Shown here: positions 37,882 to 47,773 of the stretch, one piece after another
Position numbering within the stretch: position 1 is the first letter of the stretch
Layout: each line of letters starts with the position of its first letter
Assembly: GCA_947495685.1 (NCBI GenBank)
Contig: CANLZY010000004.1
Span: forward strand, 155,585-219,584
Origin: an uncultured Tropicimonas sp.
GTDB lineage: Bacteria; Pseudomonadota; Alphaproteobacteria; Rhodobacterales; Rhodobacteraceae
Direction of reading: 5' to 3'
DNA: 64,000 bases
Notes under the pieces: model-generated
What the model saw: only the letters and a program-made list of their open reading frames with translations
The model's database searches: none
Told to the model about the DNA's origin: nothing
Program-made: the position numbers and the translations under genes

Positions 37882-38364
37882 ATGTGGTTGTTCTGGACCT
37901 CGGCCGTTCTGGCGTTCGTGCTGGATCAAGGCTCGAAGCTGTATGTCTTCAAGGCGCTTGACCTGGTGACCCTGGAACGGATCGAGGTCTTTCCGCCCTT
38001 GCTGGAGTTCCGCAAGGGTCTGAACACCGGCGTGAATTTCGGTCTGTTCGCAGACAGTTCGTCCGCCCAGCGGTGGGTGCTGATCGCGCTGTCGCTCGGG
38101 CTGTGCCTGATGCTGATGCTCTGGGCGCGGCGCAGTTTCTGCCGGCCGATCGAATACCTGTCGGCCGGGTTCGTCGTGGGCGGCGCGCTGGGCAATGCCT
38201 TTGACCGGCTGATTCACCCCGGCGTGCTGGATTTTCTGAACATGTCCTGTTGCGGTCTGAACAACCCTTACGTGTTCAACGTGGCGGATGTCTTTATCTT
38301 TGCCGGGGCCATCGGACTGGTCCTGTTCGGCGGAGACGGGCACAAACGGAAAAAGCCCTCGTGA
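37882..38364 (+). CDS. lspA: Lipoprotein signal peptidase (signal peptidase II)
   Basis: Inner-membrane aspartic protease of 160 residues that removes leaders from prolipoproteins. Four membrane segments and the two catalytic aspartates Asp108 (NAFDRL) and Asp136 (FNVADVFI) are visible. It follows purH by four bases and precedes a lipoprotein gene, forming purH-lspA-DUF3035. Confidence 0.95.
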   Translation: MWLFWTSAVLAFVLDQGSKLYVFKALDLVTLERIEVFPPLLEFRKGLNTGVNFGLFADSSSAQRWVLIALSLGLCLMLMLWARRSFCRPIEYLSAGFVVGGALGNAFDRLIHPGVLDFLNMSCCGLNNPYVFNVADVFIFAGAIGLVLFGGDGHKRKKPS

Positions 38365-38417
38365 CCTATGGTGCAAGCTGCGCTAAACAAGCGCAAAGAA
38401 TGCGCAGGAGACGGCAA

Positions 38418-38954
38418 ATGCGGGTAGGAACGGTAACACGGGCAGGTGTTGTGCTTGCGCTGTTGGTCTCCGTGTCTGCGTGCACGCCCAAACCGCCCAG
38501 CATCATGCAGATCGAGCGTGGCCAGGTGACGCCGGACGAGTTCGCCATCCTGCCAAGCAAGCCGATCGAGATTCCGCAGGATATGTCTGCGCTGCCGCCA
38601 CCCAACCCGCTGGGGGCCAATCGGACCGATGCAACACCGAGGGCCGATGCGGTTGCCGCTCTGGGTGGAAACCCGGCGCGAATGCAGCTGGATGGCAAGC
38701 TGGGGGCAGACGGGGCGCTGATACGGCAAGGCACCCGCTATGGCATCACGCCCGAGATCCGGACCGAACTGGCCACGGATGATCTGGAATTCCGCAGCCG
38801 CAAGCGTGGCCGCTTGCTGGAACGTTTGTTCCAGGTGCCAACTTACTACCGCGCCTACGAGAAAGACTCGCTGAACCAGCATGGAACGCTGGAATTGTAT
38901 CGGCTCAATGGTCTTCCGACACCTGCGGCTCCACCGGACCCCGAGGCCAACTGA
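38418..38954 (+). CDS. DUF3035 lipoprotein
   Basis: A 178-residue predicted outer-membrane lipoprotein with leader and lipobox VSAC (Cys22). The Pro-rich mature part contains DEFAILPSKPIEIPQD, characteristic of DUF3035 (BamF-like in related bacteria, associated with the outer-membrane assembly machine). ATG 38418 follows CAGGAGACGGC. Placement directly after lspA is common in Rhodobacteraceae. Confidence 0.88.
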   Translation: MRVGTVTRAGVVLALLVSVSACTPKPPSIMQIERGQVTPDEFAILPSKPIEIPQDMSALPPPNPLGANRTDATPRADAVAALGGNPARMQLDGKLGADGALIRQGTRYGITPEIRTELATDDLEFRSRKRGRLLERLFQVPTYYRAYEKDSLNQHGTLELYRLNGLPTPAAPPDPEAN

Positions 38955-39049
38955 ATCGGGCACGCCCCGGTCACATCCTCGTAGGGGCGCTTGATTGACC
39001 GCCCGGTCGCCGTATGTTTACCCGACATGCCTGACACGAAGGAGGTCTC

Positions 39050-40396
39050 ATGTATCGATTTATCGGCTCTGCGCTTGCCTTGACCTGCGCCTGCGCCCTT
39101 CCGGGTGCGGCCGAAGAGGTCAGTGCCTTCACCCTGGACAACGGCATGGATGTCGTTGTGATCGAGGACCATCGCGCCCCGGTGGCGGTCAACATGGTCT
39201 GGTACAAGGTGGGCGCCGCGGACGAGCCGGCGGGCCATTCGGGCATCGCCCATTTCCTGGAACACCTGATGTTCAAGGGCACCGACGACCTGGATCCGGG
39301 AGAGTTCTCCGGCACGGTCGAGCTGAACGGCGGGTCCGACAACGCCTTCACCAGCTATGATTTCACCGGGTATTTCCAACGGGTGGCGGCCGATCGGCTG
39401 GGCCTGATGATGAAGATGGAAGCCGACCGGATGACCGATCTGGTGTTGACCGAAGAGGTCGTCCTGCCGGAACGCGATGTGATCCTGGAAGAGCGCAACC
39501 AGCGGATCGAAAACAGCGCCGGTGCCTTGTTTGGCGAACAACGCAGAGCCGTGCAGTACCTGAACCATCCCTATGGCATCCCGATCATCGGCTGGAAGCA
39601 CGAGATGGAACAGCTGTCGCAGGCCGACGCGCTTGCGTTCTACGACCAGTACTATGCGCCGAACAACGCGATCCTGATTGTGGCGGGCGACGTGGAGCCT
39701 GACGCGGTGCGCGCCTTTGCCGAAGAGCATTTTGGCCCGATTCCACCCAACCCGGATCTGCCGGAGCGGGTGCGCCCGGGCGAGCCGCCGCAACTGGCTG
39801 CGCGCAATGTCACGTTTTCCGACCCGCGGGTGTCGCAGCCCTATGTGGTTCGGACCTACCTGGCCCCGCAGCGCAAGGCAGAGGCACAGCAATCGGCGGC
39901 GGCACTAACCTATCTTGCCGAGCTTCTGGGCGGCTCCGGTCCGACCTCGCTGATGGGGCGCGTGCTGCAATTCGAGGAAAAGACAGCATTGTATTCCTCG
40001 GCGTTCTACGACGGCATGTCGCTTGATCCGACGACCTTCGGGTTGATCGTGATGCCGGTCCCCGGCCGCACGCTCGCGGAGGCCGAGGCAGACATGGACC
40101 GCATGATCGCGCGGTTCCTGGAGGAGGGCGTTGATGAAGCGGCCTTCGAGCGTCTGAAGGTGCAGCTGCGCGCCGGTGAAATCTACAAGAGGGACCGCCT
40201 GCAAGGGCTCGCCCGGACCTATGGCGAGGCACTGACCAGCGGCCTAACGGTTGCAGATGTGCAGGCGTGGCCCGACGTTCTGCAAGCGGTGACCCCCGAA
40301 GACGTCATGGCCGCGGCACAGACGATTTTTGACCAGCGCAAATCCGTCACCGGCTACCTGATGCAATCTGACAGCCCGGTCGAGGTGACCCAATGA
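39050..40396 (+). CDS. M16 family zinc peptidase, catalytic subunit type
   Basis: Pitrilysin-family peptidase of 448 residues with a leader (about 1-20) and the inverted zinc motif HFLEH (68-72). A strong AAGGAGG precedes ATG 39050. Its stop overlaps the next M16 gene by four bases; the neighbour lacks the zinc motif, so the two probably form a catalytic/non-catalytic heterodimer in the periplasm, like mitochondrial processing peptidase subunits. Confidence 0.92.
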   Translation: MYRFIGSALALTCACALPGAAEEVSAFTLDNGMDVVVIEDHRAPVAVNMVWYKVGAADEPAGHSGIAHFLEHLMFKGTDDLDPGEFSGTVELNGGSDNAFTSYDFTGYFQRVAADRLGLMMKMEADRMTDLVLTEEVVLPERDVILEERNQRIENSAGALFGEQRRAVQYLNHPYGIPIIGWKHEMEQLSQADALAFYDQYYAPNNAILIVAGDVEPDAVRAFAEEHFGPIPPNPDLPERVRPGEPPQLAARNVTFSDPRVSQPYVVRTYLAPQRKAEAQQSAAALTYLAELLGGSGPTSLMGRVLQFEEKTALYSSAFYDGMSLDPTTFGLIVMPVPGRTLAEAEADMDRMIARFLEEGVDEAAFERLKVQLRAGEIYKRDRLQGLARTYGEALTSGLTVADVQAWPDVLQAVTPEDVMAAAQTIFDQRKSVTGYLMQSDSPVEVTQ

Positions 40397-41706
40397 TCCG
40401 CCTGATTCTTGCGGCCTCGATGGCCGTTGTCCTGTCGCTGCCCGCACGGGCCGAGATCAACATCCAGGAGGTGACCTCGCCCAGTGGGCTGGAGGCCTGG
40501 CTGGTCGAGGAACAATCCATTCCGTTCCTGGCGCTGGAGTTGCGGTTCCAGGGCGGTGCGGGTCTGGATGCGCCGGGCAAGCGCGGTGCGATCAACCTGA
40601 TGACGGCCCTTCTGGAGGAGGGCGCGGGCGAGATGTCATCGCAGGACTTTGCCATTGCGGTCGAGAGCCTGGCGGCCGAGTTCCGTTTTTCGGTAAATGA
40701 CGATTCCTTGTCTATCTCGGCCAAGATGCTGACCGAGAATCGCGATGCCGCGGTGGCCCTGCTGCGCGAGGCGCTGGTCGCACCGCGATTCGATCAGGAA
40801 GCGATTGACCGGGTGCGCGCTCAGGTGGTGTCCAGCATTCAGTCGGATGCCAAGGACCCGGATGCCATTGCCTCGCAGACATTCCAGGCACTGGCCTTTG
40901 GCGAGCACCCCTACGGGACGGTCAAGGATGGTACGGTCGAAAGTGTAACCGCACTGACCCGGGACGATCTGGTCGAGGCCAAGGGGCGCGTGCTGGCCCG
41001 CGACCGTCTGTTCGTGTCTGCCGTTGGCGACATCTCTGCTGATGATCTTGCGGCCTTGCTGGACACTCTGCTGACCGATCTGCCGGCCGAGGGCGCGCCG
41101 ATGCCGCCGCATGTCGAGTATGCGCTCGACGGTGGAATCACGGTTGTCGATTTCGACACGCCGCAATCGGTCATCTCGTTCGGACAGTCCGGAATGACCC
41201 GCGACGATCCCGATTTCTTTCCCGCCTACGTAATGATGCAGATCCTTGGCGGCGGCGGGTTCTCGTCGCGTCTCATGGAAGAAGTGCGCGAGAAACGTGG
41301 CCTGACCTATGGGATCGGTGCCTACCTGTACCCCATGGATCTGGCCGAGATGATTGTCGGCAGCGTCTCTACCGTGAACAGCCGCGTTGGCGAGACGGTG
41401 CAGGTTGTTCAGGCAGAATGGGAGCGGCTTGCCGCCGACGGTGTCACGGCCGAGGAACTCGATCGGGCGCAGACCTATCTGACTGGCGCCTACCCGCTCC
41501 GGTTCGATGGAAACGGGCGGATCGCGAACATCCTTGTGGGGATGCAGATGGACGGTCTGTCGACCGATTACATCCTGACCCGCAACGACAAGATCCGCGC
41601 GGTCACGGTCGATGATATAAAGCGCGTGGCCTCTGAAAGGATCTTGCCCGAGCAGCTTCATTTTGTCGTCGTTGGACAACCAGAAGGCCTGAATCCGACC
41701 AACTAA
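40393..41706 (+). CDS. M16 family peptidase homologue without the zinc motif
   Basis: A 437-residue M16 protein with a leader (about 1-18, ending ARA-EI). At the position of HxxEH it reads [13 protein letters not shown], so it cannot bind zinc in the usual way. The C-terminal half has the Arg/Tyr-rich [20 protein letters not shown]-like region that binds substrate in partner subunits (about 295-315). Overlaps the catalytic gene by ATGA. Confidence 0.9.
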   Translation: MIRLILAASMAVVLSLPARAEINIQEVTSPSGLEAWLVEEQSIPFLALELRFQGGAGLDAPGKRGAINLMTALLEEGAGEMSSQDFAIAVESLAAEFRFSVNDDSLSISAKMLTENRDAAVALLREALVAPRFDQEAIDRVRAQVVSSIQSDAKDPDAIASQTFQALAFGEHPYGTVKDGTVESVTALTRDDLVEAKGRVLARDRLFVSAVGDISADDLAALLDTLLTDLPAEGAPMPPHVEYALDGGITVVDFDTPQSVISFGQSGMTRDDPDFFPAYVMMQILGGGGFSSRLMEEVREKRGLTYGIGAYLYPMDLAEMIVGSVSTVNSRVGETVQVVQAEWERLAADGVTAEELDRAQTYLTGAYPLRFDGNGRIANILVGMQMDGLSTDYILTRNDKIRAVTVDDIKRVASERILPEQLHFVVVGQPEGLNPTN

Positions 41707-41746
41707 CGAGTGGTCGAATCCGGGCGGACGTGCTAGCCATTGTGGC

Positions 41747-43630
41747 ATGTCCGCCCTGCACCCCTACATAGGCTCGAATACGAGCGAACCTCCGGTCATT
41801 CGTCAACTGGACGAGACGGCAATCAACCGCATCGCCGCCGGCGAGGTGGTGGAGCGTCCTGCCTCGGCGGTGAAAGAACTGGTCGAGAACGCGCTGGACG
41901 CCGGCGCCACCCGCATCGAGATCGCAATATCGGACGGCGGCAAGGGGCTGATCCGCATCACGGATGACGGCTGCGGTATCCCGGCCTCGGATTTGCCGCT
42001 TGCCCTTGCCCGCCACGCGACCTCCAAGATCGACGGTTCCGACCTGCTGGATATCCGGTCGTTCGGCTTCCGGGGCGAGGCGCTGGCCTCGCTTGGCGCG
42101 GTCGGGCGGTTGAGCGTGACAAGCCGGCCCACGGGGCACGCCGAGGCCGCCCGGATCACGGTGACCGGCGGCAAGGTCAGCCCGGTTGTTCCGGCCGCTC
42201 TGAGTCGCGGCACGGTGGTCGAACTGCGCGACCTGTTCTACGCCACGCCTGCGCGTCTGAAGTTCATGCGCACCGACCGGGCCGAATCGCAGGCGATCAC
42301 CGATATCGTGAAGCGTCTGGCAATGGCGGAGCCATCGGTCGCCTTTACCCTGCGCGATGTTTCCGGAGACGGGGATGGGCGCCTTGTGTTCCGGGCAGAT
42401 GCTGAAACCGGCGACCTGTTCGATGCGCTGCGGGGGCGATTGTCGCGCATTCTGGGGTCCGAGTTCACGGAAAACGCGATCGCGATCGACACCGAACGCG
42501 AGGGCCTGCGGCTGACCGGATTTGCGGCGCTGCCGACCTATTCACGCGGCTCTGCCGTGGCCCAGTACCTGTTCGTCAACGGGCGCCCGGTGCGGGACAA
42601 GCTCTTGATTGGTGCCTTGCGCGCCGCCTACATGGACTTTCTCAGCCGCGACCGGCACCCTGCGGCGGTTCTGTTCATCGACTGCGACCCGCAGCAGGTC
42701 GACGTCAACGTTCACCCCGCCAAGGCCGAAGTCCGGTTTCGCGACCCCGGTATGGCACGCGGGCTGATCGTATCGGGGCTGCGCCATGCGCTGGCCGATG
42801 CCGGGCATCGGGCCTCGACAACCGTCGCGGGGGCAACGCTGGGTGTAATGCGCCCCGAGGCCGGCGCACCGGGCCGCGTCTATCAGATGGATCGGCCCAG
42901 TCGCGGGGCACTTGGCGCGGCCCACCTCGGGCAAGCCCCGCACCCGATGTCGCAGGGGTTCCCGCCCGGGTTCGCCGAGGCCGCCACCCCGTCGGGCCGG
43001 ATCGAACCCCTTGGCACCGATGCGCCTGTCGCCACACCTACGGCCACGGACCTGCCGTTGGGGGCCGCACGGGCGCAGGTGCATGAAAACTATATCATCG
43101 CGCAAACCACCGATGGCATCGTCATCGTCGATCAGCACGCCGCGCACGAACGGCTGGTCTACGAAAAGCTCAAACGCCAGATGGCCGAAAACGGCGTGGC
43201 CGCGCAGGCGTTGTTGATTCCCGAGATCGTGGACCTGTCGGAAGGGGACGCGGCGCGCCTGCTGTCGGTTGCCCCGGACCTGTACCGGATGGGGCTGGCG
43301 ATCGAACCCTTCGGTGGCGGCGCCGTTGCGGTGCGCGAGACACCGGCCATTCTGGGCGAGATCAACGCCCGCGCGCTGCTGCTGGATATCCTGGATGAGA
43401 TCGCGGACCTAGGCGACAGCACGACGCTGGGGGCCCGGATCGAGGCCGTTCTCAGCCGGGTGGCCTGTCATGGATCGATCCGATCAGGGCGCTGGATGCG
43501 GGGCGAGGAAATGAACGCGCTGCTGCGCGAGATGGAGGCAACGCCGCATTCCGGCCAGTGCAACCATGGCCGCCCGACCTATGTGGAGCTGAAACTGGCC
43601 GATATCGAGCGGCTGTTCGGGCGCACATGA
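41747..43630 (+). CDS. mutL: DNA mismatch repair protein MutL
   Basis: GHKL ATPase of 627 residues that couples MutS mismatch recognition to strand removal. ATPase motifs are [11 protein letters not shown] (about 43-53), DDGCGI and [10 protein letters not shown]. The C-terminal domain has [12 protein letters not shown] (about 463-474), matching the MutL endonuclease motif DQHA-x2-E-x4-E, and ends with [10 protein letters not shown]. So this MutL probably nicks DNA itself, as expected in species without MutH. Overlaps rmuC by four bases. Confidence 0.95.
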   Translation: MSALHPYIGSNTSEPPVIRQLDETAINRIAAGEVVERPASAVKELVENALDAGATRIEIAISDGGKGLIRITDDGCGIPASDLPLALARHATSKIDGSDLLDIRSFGFRGEALASLGAVGRLSVTSRPTGHAEAARITVTGGKVSPVVPAALSRGTVVELRDLFYATPARLKFMRTDRAESQAITDIVKRLAMAEPSVAFTLRDVSGDGDGRLVFRADAETGDLFDALRGRLSRILGSEFTENAIAIDTEREGLRLTGFAALPTYSRGSAVAQYLFVNGRPVRDKLLIGALRAAYMDFLSRDRHPAAVLFIDCDPQQVDVNVHPAKAEVRFRDPGMARGLIVSGLRHALADAGHRASTTVAGATLGVMRPEAGAPGRVYQMDRPSRGALGAAHLGQAPHPMSQGFPPGFAEAATPSGRIEPLGTDAPVATPTATDLPLGAARAQVHENYIIAQTTDGIVIVDQHAAHERLVYEKLKRQMAENGVAAQALLIPEIVDLSEGDAARLLSVAPDLYRMGLAIEPFGGGAVAVRETPAILGEINARALLLDILDEIADLGDSTTLGARIEAVLSRVACHGSIRSGRWMRGEEMNALLREMEATPHSGQCNHGRPTYVELKLADIERLFGRT

Positions 43631-44820
43631 TCCAGTTTGGCGACGTGACGCTTGACCTGTCCGATCCGCTGACCCAGGCGGCGCTTTTGGGTGGTGTGCT
43701 GGCGGTCCTGCTGTTTGTGCTGCTGATCATGGCGGTTCGACGGGCCGGGGCCGCAGCGCGACTGGGTGCACCGCTGGCGCAGCAGATCGTAGCCCTTGGC
43801 CAGCGGGTGCAGACGCTGTCGGACGGACAACAGCAACTGTCTGGGGGGCTGACCCATGTTTCTGACGCGCAGGCCCAGTCGCAGGCGCAGGTCCTGCACC
43901 TGATGGAAAGCCGACTGGCCGAGGTGACCGCGCGGATGGGGGAAAGCCTCCAGGGCAGTTCGATGCGCACCGCGCGCAGCCTTGGCGACCTTCAGCAGCG
44001 ATTGGAGACAATCGACCGCGCACAGGCCAACATCGAAAAGCTGTCGGGCAATGTGCTGTCCTTGCAGGACATCCTGTCCAACAAGCAGACCCGGGGCGCC
44101 TTTGGCGAGATCCAGCTGAAGGATATCGTCAGCAAGGCAATGCCGGCGGACAGCTTCACCTGGCAGGCAACGCTGTCGAACGGCAAGCGGGCCGATTGCC
44201 TGATCCACCTGCCGTACCCGCCCGGACCGATCGTGATCGACAGCAAGTTCCCGCTGGAGGCCTACGAAGCGTTGCGCAACGCGAACACCGCCTGGGAGCA
44301 GAACGAAGCGGTCAAGGCGATGCGGATCGCGGTCAAGGCGCATATAAGGGCAATTTCGGAGAAGTATATCCTTCAGGGTGAGACTGCCGACGGGGCCTTG
44401 ATGTTCCTGCCGTCCGAAGCGGTCTATGCGGAGCTGCACGCGAATTTCCCGGACCTAGTGCGTGACGGGTTCGCGGCGCGGGTCTGGATCGTGTCGCCGA
44501 CCACCTGCATGGCGACGCTCAACACCCTGCGGGCGGTGTTGAAAGACTCGCGCATGCGGGAACAAGCCGGTGCAATCCGCAAGGAACTGGGCCTGTTGTA
44601 CGGCGATGTTGAGCGTTTGCAGACCCGGGTTGGCAACCTTGATCGGCATTTCGCACAGGCCTCTAAGGATCTGGGAGAAATCCGCATCAGCGCCGAAAGG
44701 GCCGGGAACCGGGCGCGGCGGCTGGAGAGCTTCGATTTCGACGACCTGTCGCCCGACGCGTCTCCACCGCAGGCCTCGGACATCCGCCCGCCGGTCAAGG
44801 TCATCCGTTCCGATTCCTGA
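43627..44820 (+). CDS. rmuC: DNA recombination protein RmuC
   Basis: A 397-residue protein with an N-terminal membrane segment (about 19-38), a coiled coil (about 60-150) and the RmuC nuclease-like domain containing [12 protein letters not shown] and [12 protein letters not shown]. coli RmuC limits inversions at short repeats. Its ATG overlaps the mutL stop, linking it to mismatch repair by co-expression. Confidence 0.9.
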   Translation: MIQFGDVTLDLSDPLTQAALLGGVLAVLLFVLLIMAVRRAGAAARLGAPLAQQIVALGQRVQTLSDGQQQLSGGLTHVSDAQAQSQAQVLHLMESRLAEVTARMGESLQGSSMRTARSLGDLQQRLETIDRAQANIEKLSGNVLSLQDILSNKQTRGAFGEIQLKDIVSKAMPADSFTWQATLSNGKRADCLIHLPYPPGPIVIDSKFPLEAYEALRNANTAWEQNEAVKAMRIAVKAHIRAISEKYILQGETADGALMFLPSEAVYAELHANFPDLVRDGFAARVWIVSPTTCMATLNTLRAVLKDSRMREQAGAIRKELGLLYGDVERLQTRVGNLDRHFAQASKDLGEIRISAERAGNRARRLESFDFDDLSPDASPPQASDIRPPVKVIRSDS

Positions 44821-44969
44821 AAGCACGAGGACGACAGGCTACGCAGACGGTACTTCGGTTCGATCCGCATAGGCGCAATCAAAGCGGCGCCTCCGCTGTG
44901 CGTTGGCCTATCACCAACCTTCGAACAGCCCATATCATCGAAGCCAACGTGCCCGTCCGATGCCTGTCT

Positions 44970-44990
44970 GCCGTGTGCGGAGCACACGGC
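44970..44990. repeat. Hairpin-forming inverted repeat between rmuC and chrR
   Basis: GCCGTGTGC-GGA-GCACACGGC, nine-base perfect arms with a three-base loop, in the gap between two convergent genes. No U-tract follows on either strand. A transcription barrier is plausible. Confidence 0.4.
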
Positions 44991-45063
44991 GTGGCCCAAA
45001 CGGGAATGTCACATCCATGATGTGGACATCCCGGACGGGAGACCCCACGCCCTGCCGCTCCGC

Positions 45064-45723
45064 TCAGATTTTCAGGAACGGTTGCGCCAACCGCGGCATC
45101 AGGCCGGAAAACTTGAGCGGTGCATCGGTCGCGGCAAGGCAGATGCAATCCTCACCCAGATCGGCGACTGGGGTATGGGTAAGATCAGCATCCGCCACCT
45201 CGATGTCACCGCGCGCAAACCGATCATCGCCATCCAGAAATGCGCCTTGCAGCACCAACGTCATTTCGACCCCGCGGTGCCCGTGGTCAGGCATCTTGCA
45301 GCCCGCCGGAATATAGAGCAACCGCACGCTTGCCTCGGGCGAGGTTGGCAGGATCGCCTGCTTCACACCCATGCCGACCGGCCGCCAGGCAACCTCGTCG
45401 ATGCACCCGCCAACATAATCCTGCAACGGCGCCGGCAGAACCGAGCAGCGCCGCGACGGCGCGACACTTGTTTCTTCCGGTTGAGGGCTGGCGATCAGCG
45501 CCAACGTCGCCTCAAGACTCCCCGGAGCCATCGCAAATCCGTGGCCCTGGTCCAGAATTGCACCGCCCACGGCTTCGATCTGTTCAAGACGATGCCGTGC
45601 ATCCCGACACAGCGATACATGGCTGGCTACAACCAGATTGAAAGCTTCGGCAAGGTTTCCTGCCGCATAGTCCGTCAGGATCTCGTCCCCGACTTGATGA
45701 TGTACCTGGGTCATTGAATTCAT
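45064..45723 (-). CDS. chrR: ChrR-type anti-sigma factor of RpoE with cupin domain
   Basis: Zinc anti-sigma factor of 219 residues that in Rhodobacter sphaeroides holds RpoE inactive until singlet oxygen appears. The C-terminal cupin-like domain keeps metal ligands His147, His149, Glu153 and His183. In the N-terminal sigma-binding domain the usual His-x3-Cys-x2-Cys reads HVSLCRDA (35-42): His35 and Cys39 are present but the last cysteine is Ala42 (codon GCA). ATG 45723 overlaps rpoE by four bases. Confidence 0.9.
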   Translation of the reverse strand: MNSMTQVHHQVGDEILTDYAAGNLAEAFNLVVASHVSLCRDARHRLEQIEAVGGAILDQGHGFAMAPGSLEATLALIASPQPEETSVAPSRRCSVLPAPLQDYVGGCIDEVAWRPVGMGVKQAILPTSPEASVRLLYIPAGCKMPDHGHRGVEMTLVLQGAFLDGDDRFARGDIEVADADLTHTPVADLGEDCICLAATDAPLKFSGLMPRLAQPFLKI

Positions 45724-46268
45724 ACCATTGCATGGCGCAGCTTTTCCAGCGCCAGCCTCAATCTAGATTTAATCGTTCCCAGCGGCAGTCCGGTCTTCTG
45801 GACAATCTCGCTGTGGCTGAGATCTCCGAAATAGGCGGCTTCCACCAACTCTCTTTGTGATGCGGGCAGGGTGGCCAGGGCCTCCCTGAGCTTGCTGGAT
45901 TCCTGCTTGCGGCTGATCACGTCGGCCTGCTCCGGTTCGGGTTCCGGACCCCACGGCAGGTCTTCGGGTTCCGGACGCCGCTGCTTGCGCAACATGTCCA
46001 CCTTTCGGTTCCGGGCAATGGTGAAGATCCACGTCGCGACACTGGCGCGGTCCGGATCAAAAAGGTGCGCCTTGTGCCACAAGGTGACCATCACCTCTTG
46101 CGCGCACTCTTCCGCCATTGGCTCGCTTGCACCAGACTTGATCAGGAACAGTTTCACGCGAGGCGCAAAATGCTGAAACATCTCGGCAAACGCCTTTTGG
46201 TCACGATCCTGCGCGATTTGCAGCAGGACTGCAGCCCAATCGTCCCGTTTTCGGTCTCTGGCCGGCAC
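45720..46268 (-). CDS. rpoE: ECF sigma factor RpoE (singlet-oxygen response type)
   Basis: Sigma-70 family factor of 182 residues with region 2 (HFAPRVKLFL to WIFTIARNRKVDMLRK) and region 4 (LVEAAYFGDLSHSEIVQKTGLPLGTIKSRLRLALEKLR). GTG 46268 is chosen because GGGAGG precedes it and the protein then aligns with R. sphaeroides RpoE; the frame extends up to 46367, but that is about where transcription should start. It is autoregulated if the TGATCC promoter upstream is real. Co-transcribed with chrR. Confidence 0.92.
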   Translation of the reverse strand: MPARDRKRDDWAAVLLQIAQDRDQKAFAEMFQHFAPRVKLFLIKSGASEPMAEECAQEVMVTLWHKAHLFDPDRASVATWIFTIARNRKVDMLRKQRRPEPEDLPWGPEPEPEQADVISRKQESSKLREALATLPASQRELVEAAYFGDLSHSEIVQKTGLPLGTIKSRLRLALEKLRHAMV

Positions 46269-46373
46269 GCGACGCCTCCCTAAGCGAGTGGTTCTACCCA
46301 CCCGACTATAGGGGAACGCTTGCTGGATAAAACCGCTCTCTTCCCGAAAGGCTGTGTCTTGTAACATGATCGG

Positions 46374-46401
46374 TATACGCCGGGTATCTTCGACTGGATC
46401 A
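46374..46401 (-). promoter_or_regulatory. RpoE-type promoter of rpoE-chrR
   Basis: On the minus strand -35 TGATCC (46401-46396), a 16-base spacer and -10 CGTATA (46379-46374). TGATCC is the known -35 of this ECF group. A start near 46367 would give a leader of about 100 bases before the GTG of rpoE. Confidence 0.72.
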
Positions 46402-46415
46402 GTTTATTTCGCAAT

Positions 46416-46442
46416 TGATCCACGCAGCCATTTGCAGCGTAT
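46416..46442 (+). promoter_or_regulatory. RpoE-type promoter of the FAD oxidoreductase-DUF1365-SDR operon
   Basis: -35 TGATCC (46416-46421), a 16-base spacer and -10 CGTAT (46438-46442), the same layout as the divergent rpoE promoter. It places the start about 25 bases before ATG 46475. Confidence 0.72.
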
Positions 46443-46474
46443 GGTATTCAACAGAATTGAAAAGGATAGCGCGG

Positions 46475-47773
46475 ATGCCATTCGACACGACTGATCGTCA
46501 TTTGCCTCGGATTGCCGTTATCGGGTCCGGCATTTCCGGGCTCGGCGCGGCGCATCTGTTGGCAGACCGGCGCAGTGTTGTGCTGTTTGAATCCGCTGCC
46601 CGGCTTGGCGGCCACGCGCGCACCAAAATCGCCGGAAAACACGGCACCCAGCCGGTCGATACCGGTTTCATCGTTTTCAACCATGCTACCTATCCGCAGC
46701 TCACGGCATTGTTTGACAAGCTCAACGTTCCAACCGCGCCGTCGGAGATGACCTTTGGCGCCTCCATCGACGGCGGCCGGATCGAGTACGGATTGCGGGA
46801 CCTTTCCTCTCTGTTTGCGCAGCGGCGCAACCTTGGGCGGCCGGCATTCCTGCGAATGGTTTCCGACCTGATTCGCTTCAACCGCAACGCTGACGCGGCG
46901 GCCTCCAACCCGGAGGCCAGCGTTTCGGACCTGTTGGAGACTCTGGGCACCGGCACATGGTTCCGCGACTATTACCTTGCCCCGATTTCCGGCGCGATCT
47001 GGTCCACCCCGGTCGAAAAGGTCCTGGATTTTCCCGCTCGTGCGATGATCGACTTCTTTCGCAACCACGCACTGCTGCATCACAGCGGCCAGCACCAATG
47101 GCACACTGTGCGCGGCGGGTCGGTGGAATACGTTTCGCGTCTGGAAACGGCGTTGCGACGCCAGCAGGTCGAGATCCGGCTTTCGGCTGCGGTGGTTGCG
47201 GTGCGGCGGTTGGCTGACAGAGTGGAGGTGCGCTGCGGGGGCGGCGAATGGGAGGCCTTTGACGAGGTCGTCTTTGCCACGCATTCCGATGACACCCTGC
47301 GTCTGCTCGCCGATGCCGACCCGACCGAACGCGACTCGCTTGGCGCAATCGCCTATCAACCCAACCAGGTGACGCTGCACGCGGATACGTCGGTCATGCC
47401 GATCCGCCGGGCCTGCTGGTCGGCGTGGAACTATACCGAACTGCGCGACAGGCCCCCTGGGCCGATCGACCTGACCTACTGGATGAATGCACTGCAGCCG
47501 ATCCCAGAGGACGACCCGCTGTTCGTGACGTTGAACGCGGCCCGCCCGATCCGCGAAGACCTGATTCACGATCAGACAACCTTGCGCCACCCGGTCTATG
47601 ACCTCGGCGCGTTTCGGGCTCAGAAGGCCCTGCGCGAACGCAATGGACACAACCGGACGTGGTTCTGTGGCGCCTGGATGGGCAACGGCTTTCACGAGGA
47701 CGGCCTGGCCAGCGCGACGGATGTATCGCAGGGGTTCGACGCGCGTGATCTCGCGTTGGCCGGCGACGGATGA
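46475..47773 (+). CDS. FAD-dependent oxidoreductase (amine oxidase/phytoene desaturase-like)
   Basis: A 432-residue flavoprotein with FAD motif GSGISG (17-22), a HARTK-x-DTGFIVFN stretch and a C-terminal WFCGAWMGNGFHEDGL block. This group is found next to DUF1365 and CFA-synthase-like genes in light- or singlet-oxygen-induced clusters and probably acts on membrane fatty acids. ATG 46475 follows AAAGGATAGCG. It overlaps the DUF1365 gene by ATGA. Confidence 0.88.
   Translation: MPFDTTDRHLPRIAVIGSGISGLGAAHLLADRRSVVLFESAARLGGHARTKIAGKHGTQPVDTGFIVFNHATYPQLTALFDKLNVPTAPSEMTFGASIDGGRIEYGLRDLSSLFAQRRNLGRPAFLRMVSDLIRFNRNADAAASNPEASVSDLLETLGTGTWFRDYYLAPISGAIWSTPVEKVLDFPARAMIDFFRNHALLHHSGQHQWHTVRGGSVEYVSRLETALRRQQVEIRLSAAVVAVRRLADRVEVRCGGGEWEAFDEVVFATHSDDTLRLLADADPTERDSLGAIAYQPNQVTLHADTSVMPIRRACWSAWNYTELRDRPPGPIDLTYWMNALQPIPEDDPLFVTLNAARPIREDLIHDQTTLRHPVYDLGAFRAQKALRERNGHNRTWFCGAWMGNGFHEDGLASATDVSQGFDARDLALAGDG

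Noticed and set aside
36264-37883. 539-codon frame opposite purH
   Set aside because: Shadow of purH, which has all catalytic motifs and a ribosome-binding site.
44830-44880. Fragment resembling a tRNA T-arm (GGTTCGATCC)
   Set aside because: No matching T-stem, anticodon or acceptor stem could be drawn around it.
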